A DNA stretch of 64,000 nucleotides from Rothia sp. P100 (GTDB taxonomy: Bacteria > Actinomycetota > Actinomycetes > Actinomycetales > Micrococcaceae), in NCBI RefSeq assembly GCF_023712425.1, contig NZ_JAMAYG010000001.1, forward strand, positions 496,001-560,000, written 5' to 3'. A program made the position numbers and the translations under genes. Shown here in pieces: positions 57,456-64,000 of this stretch. Each line of letters opens with the position of its first letter. Position 1 is the first letter of the stretch. The notes beneath the pieces were generated by a model. The model saw only the letters and a list, made by a program, of their open reading frames with translations, searched no databases and was not told where the DNA came from.

Positions 57456-60400
57456 TTAGACCTCTTCTACGGAGTTGGGTTCCGCGTGAGACAGGTCAAT
57501 ACCCAGCTCACCTGCTGCCCGGAAGCCTTCATCTTCTACATCGCGCATTTCGATGGTCTTACCGTCAGTTGAGAGAACCTCAACGTTCAGGCAAAGTGAC
57601 TGCATTTCCTTGATCAGAACCTTGAAGGACTCTGGGACGCCGGGTTCGGGGATATTCTCGCCCTTAACGATCGCCTCGTAGACCTTCACACGACCGTGAA
57701 CGTCATCGGACTTCACGGTCAGGATTTCCTGCAGGGTGTAAGCAGCACCATAGGCTTCAAGCGCCCACACTTCCATCTCACCAAAGCGCTGACCGCCGAA
57801 CTGAGCCTTACCGCCCAGGGGCTGCTGGGTAATCATGGAGTAGGGGCCGGTGGAGCGTGCGTGAATCTTGTCGTCCACCAGGTGGTGCAGCTTCAAGATG
57901 TACTGGTAACCCACGGAAACGGGCTCGGGGAAGGGCTCACCGGAACGGCCATCGAGCAAGCGTGCCTTACCGGAACGGTTGATCAGACGATCGCCGTCAC
58001 GGTTGGGGTTAGCGTGATCGAGCAGTTCGAAGAGTTCATCTTCGCCCGCGCCGTCGAAGACCGGGGTTGCCACGGTGGTGGGGCCGGTTTCCTTGGGGAA
58101 GTTATGCAGCTTGTCGAGCCAGGCGGGGTTGCCGTCAATCTTCCAACCCTGCTTAGCGAGCCAGCCGGTGTGAACTTCGAGTACCTGACCGATGTTCATA
58201 CGACCGGGGACGCCGAGGGGGTTAAGGATGATGTCAACGGGGGTACCGTCTTCCATGAAGGGCATATCTTCAACGGGAAGGATCTTGGTAATAACACCCT
58301 TGTTACCGTGGCGGCCTGCCAGCTTATCGCCAACAGTAATCTTGCGCTTCTGAGCAACGTAGACGCGTACCAGCTGGTTAACACCGCTAGGCAGATCATC
58401 TTCGTCGGTGTCGCGGTCAAAGATGCGCACGCCGATAACAGTACCTGACTCACCGTGGGGAACCTTCAGGGAGGTATCGCGGACTTCGCGTGACTTCTCG
58501 CCGAAGATAGCGCGCAGCAGGCGCTCTTCGGGAGTCAGCTCGGTCTCGCCCTTGGGGGTGACCTTGCCAACCAGGATGTCACCGGCTTCGACCTCAGCAC
58601 CAATGTGGATAATGCCGCGCTCATCAAGAGCTGACAGTACTTCCTCAGAGACGTTGGGGATGTCGCGGGTAATCTCTTCAGCGCCCAGCTTGGTGTCGCG
58701 GGCATCGATTTCGTGCTCTTCAATGTGAATTGAGGTGAGCACGTCATCAGAGATCATGCGCTGGGACAGGATGATACCGTCCTCAAAGTTGAAACCTTCC
58801 CATGACATGTACGCCACGAGCAGGTTCTTACCGAGCGCCAGTTCACCCTTATCAGTTGAGGGGCCGTCAGCGATGAGGCCGCGGGTCTCAACACGGTCGC
58901 CTACCTTAACAACCACGCGGTGGTTGTAGCAGTTACCGGGGTTTGAACGCTGGAACTTCAGGATGGGGTAAGAGCTGGTAGTGCCGTCATCGTTACGAAC
59001 AACAACCAGGTCAGCGGAAACCTCAGAGACAACACCGGGCTTCTTAGCCAGGACGGAGTCACCGGAGTCAATAGCTGCGTAGCGTTCCATACCGGTACCA
59101 ACGACGGGAGCTTCAGACTCCAGCAGGGGCACAGCCTGACGCTGCATGTTGGCGCCCATGAGCGCACGGTTAGCGTCATCGTGTTCCAGGTAAGGAATCA
59201 GTGCGGTTGCCACAGAAACCATCTGACGCGGTGAAACGTCCATGTATTCGATGTGGGCTACATCGACCAGAACCGCTTCGCCTGAGCCGTCGCCGGCACG
59301 GCAGAGAACCTGCTCTTCAGCGAAGGTCATATCGGGGTTCAGGGGAGCATTTGCCTGAGCAATGGTATTGCCCTTCTCATCATCAGCGGTGAGGTACTTA
59401 ACCTCATCGGTGACCTTACCCTGGCGCACAATGCGGTAGGGGGTCTCGATGAAACCGAAGGTGTTAATGCGACCGTAGGTAGCCAGCGAGCCAATCAGAC
59501 CAATGTTGGGGCCTTCAGGGGTTTCGATGGGGCACATGCGGCCGTAGTGGGAGGGGTGGACGTCTCGGACTTCCATGCCCGCACGATCACGGGACAGACC
59601 GCCGGGGCCCAGAGCAGACAGACGACGCTTGTGAGTCAGACCAGCAAGCGGGTTGTTCTGGTCCATGAACTGCGAGAGCTGAGAAGTGCCGAAGAACTCC
59701 TTCATGGAGGCAACAACCGGGCGGATGTTGATCAGGGTCTGAGGGGTAATTGCCTCAACGTCCTGGGTAGTCATACGCTCACGCACAACGCGTTCCATAC
59801 GGGACAGGCCGGTGCGGATTTGGTTCTCGATGAGTTCGCCTACCGCGCGGATACGGCGGTTACCGAAGTGGTCGATGTCATCCACGTCAACGCGCAGCTC
59901 AACTTCTTCACCGTCGCGAATACCCTTGATGGTGCTGCCACCAGCGTGCAAGGTGACCAGGTAGCGAATCATCGCAGCGATGTCGTCCTGAGACAGCACT
60001 GCTGCTGATGGATCGTTCACGGGGGTGTCGATACCCAGCTTGCGGTTGATCTTGTAACGACCGACCTTTGCCAAGTCGTAGCGGCGGGGGGTGAAGTACA
60101 TGTTGTCCAGCAGTGACTGGGCAGCATCAACCGTGGGCGGTTCGCCCGGGCGCAGCTTGCGGTAGATATCAAGTAGGGCCTCTTCACGGGTGTGAACGGT
60201 GTCCTTCTCGAGGGTGGCGCGGATGGAGTCGAATTCGCCGAACTCGGCGAGAATCTTAGCTTCGCTCCAGCCCATAGCCTTTAGCAGGGTGGTGACGGAC
60301 TGCTTGCGGCGGCGGTCTAGACGCACACCAACCTGGTCACGCTTATCAATTTCGAGCTCGAACCATGCACCACGTGAGGGGATGATACGGGCCGAGTAGA

Positions 60401-60956
60401 TGTCCTTATCGGAGGTGCGGTCCTGAGTCTTTTCAAAGTAAGCACCGGGTGAACGCACCAGCTGGGAAACAACAACGCGCTCTGAGCCGTTAACGACAAA
60501 GGTGCCGGACTCGGTCATGAGCGGGAAATCGCCCATGAACACGGTCTGCTGTTTGATTTCGCCGGTGTTGTTGTTCATGAATTCGGCCTTGACGTACAGC
60601 GGAGCTGAGTAGGTCGCATCGCGATCCTTACACTCTTCCATGGTGTACTTGGGGTCAGCGAATTCAGGTTCTGAGAATGACAGGGACATGGTGCCCTGGA
60701 AATCCTCAATCGGTGAGATTTCTTCAAAGATTTCAGCCAGACCGGAAACGCGGGGGACGGAGGCGTCACCCGTTTCTTCGGCGACTGCTACCTTCTCTTG
60801 CCAGCGTTCGTTGCCTACAAGGCGGTCAAAGCTGTCCAGCTGCAGAGCGAGCAGGTTTGGGACCTGCAGGGGTTCCGCGATTTTTGCGAATGAGATTCGG
60901 CGCTGCGAATCTGCGCCGTTAGCGGCTTCGGTATGTGAGGTGCTCGAGGCGACCAA
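57456..60956 (-). CDS. rpoB: RNA polymerase subunit beta
   Basis: Beta forms the other half of the active cleft and is the rifampicin target. I prefer the TTG at 60956, which has GGAAGGA nine bases upstream and starts [13 protein letters not shown] as in Arthrobacter relatives, giving 1166 residues; an ATG at 60980 would add eight. Motifs include [20 protein letters not shown], the rifampicin region with [12 protein letters not shown] and [22 protein letters not shown], and the end [15 protein letters not shown]. The resistance positions (D, H and S of the core) are wild type. Tandem promoters lie upstream. Confidence 0.98.
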   Translation of the reverse strand: MVASSTSHTEAANGADSQRRISFAKIAEPLQVPNLLALQLDSFDRLVGNERWQEKVAVAEETGDASVPRVSGLAEIFEEISPIEDFQGTMSLSFSEPEFADPKYTMEECKDRDATYSAPLYVKAEFMNNNTGEIKQQTVFMGDFPLMTESGTFVVNGSERVVVSQLVRSPGAYFEKTQDRTSDKDIYSARIIPSRGAWFELEIDKRDQVGVRLDRRRKQSVTTLLKAMGWSEAKILAEFGEFDSIRATLEKDTVHTREEALLDIYRKLRPGEPPTVDAAQSLLDNMYFTPRRYDLAKVGRYKINRKLGIDTPVNDPSAAVLSQDDIAAMIRYLVTLHAGGSTIKGIRDGEEVELRVDVDDIDHFGNRRIRAVGELIENQIRTGLSRMERVVRERMTTQDVEAITPQTLINIRPVVASMKEFFGTSQLSQFMDQNNPLAGLTHKRRLSALGPGGLSRDRAGMEVRDVHPSHYGRMCPIETPEGPNIGLIGSLATYGRINTFGFIETPYRIVRQGKVTDEVKYLTADDEKGNTIAQANAPLNPDMTFAEEQVLCRAGDGSGEAVLVDVAHIEYMDVSPRQMVSVATALIPYLEHDDANRALMGANMQRQAVPLLESEAPVVGTGMERYAAIDSGDSVLAKKPGVVSEVSADLVVVRNDDGTTSSYPILKFQRSNPGNCYNHRVVVKVGDRVETRGLIADGPSTDKGELALGKNLLVAYMSWEGFNFEDGIILSQRMISDDVLTSIHIEEHEIDARDTKLGAEEITRDIPNVSEEVLSALDERGIIHIGAEVEAGDILVGKVTPKGETELTPEERLLRAIFGEKSREVRDTSLKVPHGESGTVIGVRIFDRDTDEDDLPSGVNQLVRVYVAQKRKITVGDKLAGRHGNKGVITKILPVEDMPFMEDGTPVDIILNPLGVPGRMNIGQVLEVHTGWLAKQGWKIDGNPAWLDKLHNFPKETGPTTVATPVFDGAGEDELFELLDHANPNRDGDRLINRSGKARLLDGRSGEPFPEPVSVGYQYILKLHHLVDDKIHARSTGPYSMITQQPLGGKAQFGGQRFGEMEVWALEAYGAAYTLQEILTVKSDDVHGRVKVYEAIVKGENIPEPGVPESFKVLIKEMQSLCLNVEVLSTDGKTIEMRDVEDEGFRAAGELGIDLSHAEPNSVEEV

Positions 60957-61174
60957 GATATTGGATCCTTCCACAGACATGTCTGTTCGTACCCGCTCCC
61001 CCACCAGGGTGCACGCCCTTCTTCCCTTAAATACAAAAAAGCCCTTCTCGGACACCTGTGCTGTGCCGGTGAGACTAGATTGCTGAAAGAGGTTAGAAAC
61101 GTACGTTTTATCCTGTTACAACCAGCCCACCGCTATATGAAGGCACAGAAGATTAGGGAAGCGCAAATATTTAC

Positions 61175-61202
61175 ATTACAGCAATATGTGCACGTTTGTC
61201 TA
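61175..61202 (-). promoter_or_regulatory. rpoBC promoter P2 (nearer)
   Basis: On the minus strand TAGACA (61197-61202, 5 of 6 matches) and TGTAAT (61175-61180) are 16 bases apart. The site overlaps the -10 box of the farther promoter, so the two would compete. Confidence 0.5.
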
Positions 61203-61227
61203 TATCTAATAAAGCCGCTTTTTGCAA
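61199..61227 (-). promoter_or_regulatory. rpoBC promoter P1 (farther)
   Basis: On the minus strand TTGCAA (61222-61227) and TATAGA (61199-61204) are 17 bases apart, a good housekeeping promoter. The start point would be near 61192. Confidence 0.65.
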
Positions 61228-61311
61228 ACTTCGACCCAAGTCGTTGCTTCAGGAGCTGGGGTGCGTGCGTCCGCCTGCTTTCTCGTTGGCCCAAGTAGCA
61301 AAGCAGGAATA

Positions 61312-62835
<1,524 letters not shown>

Positions 62836-62872
62836 GGTGAAACCTTTGGTGTGATACGGGAAAGGGTAGCCA

Positions 62873-62908
62873 AAAGTGCGCCTATCGGTGGGCTGATAGG
62901 CGCGCTTT
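62873..62908 (-). terminator. Terminator between gcvT and sdaA
   Basis: The stem AAAGCGCGCCTATC with GATAGGCGCACTTT (one wobble pair) and an 8-base loop is followed by TTGG on the minus strand. It lies 17 bases after the gcvT stop, so sdaA may be read separately or by read-through. Confidence 0.8.
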
Positions 62909-62925
62909 GGATGGGGGTCTAGGGC

Positions 62926-64000
62926 TTATTTTTCGCGCTGGTAGAAGGGGGTCGGCACGATATCGAAGGGGGCTGCCTTGCCACGAATGTCAACATTTAC
63001 CGTGGTGCCCTGGTGCGCGTGCTCGGTGTTCATCAGAGCGAGCGCGATGGGGTAGCCCAGGGTGGGTGAGGGAATGCCAGAGGTAATTTCTCCGATGGAG
63101 TTGCCTGCTTCGTCGACAATCTTCGAACCAGCACGGGCGGGGCGCTTACCCTGGGCTTTGAGACCAATGAGGGTGCGGGCGGGGGCATTCTCTGCCTGTG
63201 CTGCTACTGCTTCTTTACCTACGAAGTCGGCGGTTTTCTTGCTGAGGGCGATTTCTACCAGTTTGCCCATGCCTGCTTCTGCGGGTGCGATGTCTAGGCC
63301 AAGTTCGTGGCCGTACAGGGGCATGCCGGCTTCAAGGCGCAGGGAGTCGCGGGCTGCCAGGCCGGCGGGAAGGGCGCCGTGGGCTTCACCGCGAGTGGCT
63401 GCCAGGTTCCAGAGGGCCTCGGCATCCTGGTTGGGTACGTAGATTTCGAAGCCGTCTTCGCCGGTGTAGCCGGTGCGGGCGACCAGGGTCTGAATGTTCC
63501 CGAAGAGTACGGGGGCTGCCGCGTAGTAGCCCATGGAGGTGATGGTTTCGGGAGAGTCCGGTGCCATGTCCAGCAGGATGGCTTCTGCTGCCGGGCCCTG
63601 TACTGCGACCAGTGAGGTATCAGCTGTTTCGTTGGTGAGAGTGACATCAAAATCGCCCAGACGTTCTTGGAAAGCCTCAAAGTCTACATCGACGTTGGCG
63701 GCATTGGGAACGACGAGGAATTCGTCGTCTGCCAGGCGGTAGGTGATGAGGTCATCGATGACCCCGCCATCTTCGTTGAGCAGCAAGGAGTACTTCGCCT
63801 TGCCAACTTTGAGGATGGACATGTTGGAGAGCAGGACGTAGTCCAGGTAAGCGCCGGCGTCGGCACCTTTGACGCGGAATTCACCCATGTGGGAGAGGTC
63901 GAAAAGACCGGCTGCGTTGCGTACGGTTTTGTGCTCTTCAACGTCGTTGGTGTATTTCAGGGGCATATCCCAGCCGCCGAAGTCGGTGAAGGAAGCACCA
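62926..64000 (-). CDS. gcvT: Glycine cleavage system aminomethyltransferase (partial)
   Basis: GcvT moves the methylene group of glycine to tetrahydrofolate. The frame is open through the right edge of the window (reading GASFTDFGGWDMPLKY just inside it), so only the first few tens of residues are missing. Landmarks are GLFDLSHMGEF, ARTGYTGEDGFEIYVP, ARDSLRLEAGMPLYGHEL and the C-terminal beta-barrel with GEITSGIPSPTLG. The 3' partner sdaA uses the serine that the pathway makes with GlyA. Confidence 0.95.
   Translation of the reverse strand, partial: GASFTDFGGWDMPLKYTNDVEEHKTVRNAAGLFDLSHMGEFRVKGADAGAYLDYVLLSNMSILKVGKAKYSLLLNEDGGVIDDLITYRLADDEFLVVPNAANVDVDFEAFQERLGDFDVTLTNETADTSLVAVQGPAAEAILLDMAPDSPETITSMGYYAAAPVLFGNIQTLVARTGYTGEDGFEIYVPNQDAEALWNLAATRGEAHGALPAGLAARDSLRLEAGMPLYGHELGLDIAPAEAGMGKLVEIALSKKTADFVGKEAVAAQAENAPARTLIGLKAQGKRPARAGSKIVDEAGNSIGEITSGIPSPTLGYPIALALMNTEHAHQGTTVNVDIRGKAAPFDIVPTPFYQREK

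Larger units (their letters stand above)
60957..61311 (-). promoter_or_regulatory. rpoBC leader and upstream region
   Basis: The 355-base gap between sdaA and rpoB holds no gene. Two promoter-like sites are at 61199-61227 and 61175-61202 on the minus strand, giving a leader of over 200 bases. The frame from 61055 to 60957 is open but is likely leader rather than coding. Confidence 0.5.

Noticed and set aside
57696-58448. 250-codon open frame on the plus strand inside rpoB
   Set aside because: It is antisense to a highly conserved part of rpoB, has no ribosome site, and its sequence is a by-product of biased codons.
60957-61055. Longest open start for rpoB
   Set aside because: It would add 33 residues unlike actinobacterial RpoB; the TTG with a strong ribosome site at 60956 suits relatives better.

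Overview
The window is a 64 kb stretch of a Gram-positive actinobacterial chromosome, most like Rothia or a near relative in the Micrococcaceae. The signs are the mycothiol glycosyltransferase MshA, actinobacterial forms of RpoB, RpoC, S3 and L17, an spc operon without rpsN as reported for Micrococcus luteus, a BioB with the actinobacterial C-terminus, and moderate GC. The genus is inferred, not proven. I see no rRNA, tRNA, insertion sequence, CRISPR array or prophage. Nearly everything is core housekeeping DNA.

Layout, left to right. 1-1.65 kb: the end of a THUMP-like methyltransferase and a YbdK-type carboxylate-amine ligase (+). 1.75-6.0 kb: a tightly packed minus-strand operon alr-tsaE-tsaB-rimI-tsaD (D-alanine supply and t6A tRNA modification). 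6.1-9.8 kb (+): mshA, a conserved actinobacterial gene usually called 'phosphatase', and a polyprenyl-phosphate sugar transferase. 9.9-13.2 kb (-): glmS, then acpS-nnrD. 13.4-17.1 kb (+): coaA, a VanY-like lipoprotein, bioB with a BioQ-type operator, and mscL. 17.4-23.3 kb (-): mtlA-mtlD (mannitol PTS) and glmM-ppk2.

23.5-43.6 kb (-) holds the ribosomal protein clusters. Read along the minus strand they are the S10 group (rpsJ to rpsQ), the spc group (rplN to rplO), secY-adk-map, rlmN, the alpha group (infA-rpmJ-rpsM-rpsK-rpoA-rplQ), truA, and rplM-rpsI. 44.1-47.2 kb (+) is a 1049-residue polytopic membrane protein of unknown function. 47.4-51.8 kb (-) is the str operon (rpsL-rpsG-fusA-tuf). 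51.8-53.4 kb carries short coding-like remnants and a QsuD-like shikimate/quinate dehydrogenase (+). 53.5-61 kb (-) is rpoB-rpoC behind tandem promoters. 61.3-64 kb (-) is gcvT (cut by the window edge) and sdaA, which link the glycine cleavage system to serine deamination.

The parts that are not routine are these. The gene beside mshA is a candidate for the missing mycothiol phosphatase. Operator-like palindromes lie before bioB and mtlA. L17 carries an extra C-terminal module. Plus-strand genes are inserted at the two seams of the rpoBC-str-S10 supercluster. Several folded elements sit between translation genes and may set expression ratios. I found no obvious new multi-gene defence or mobile system.
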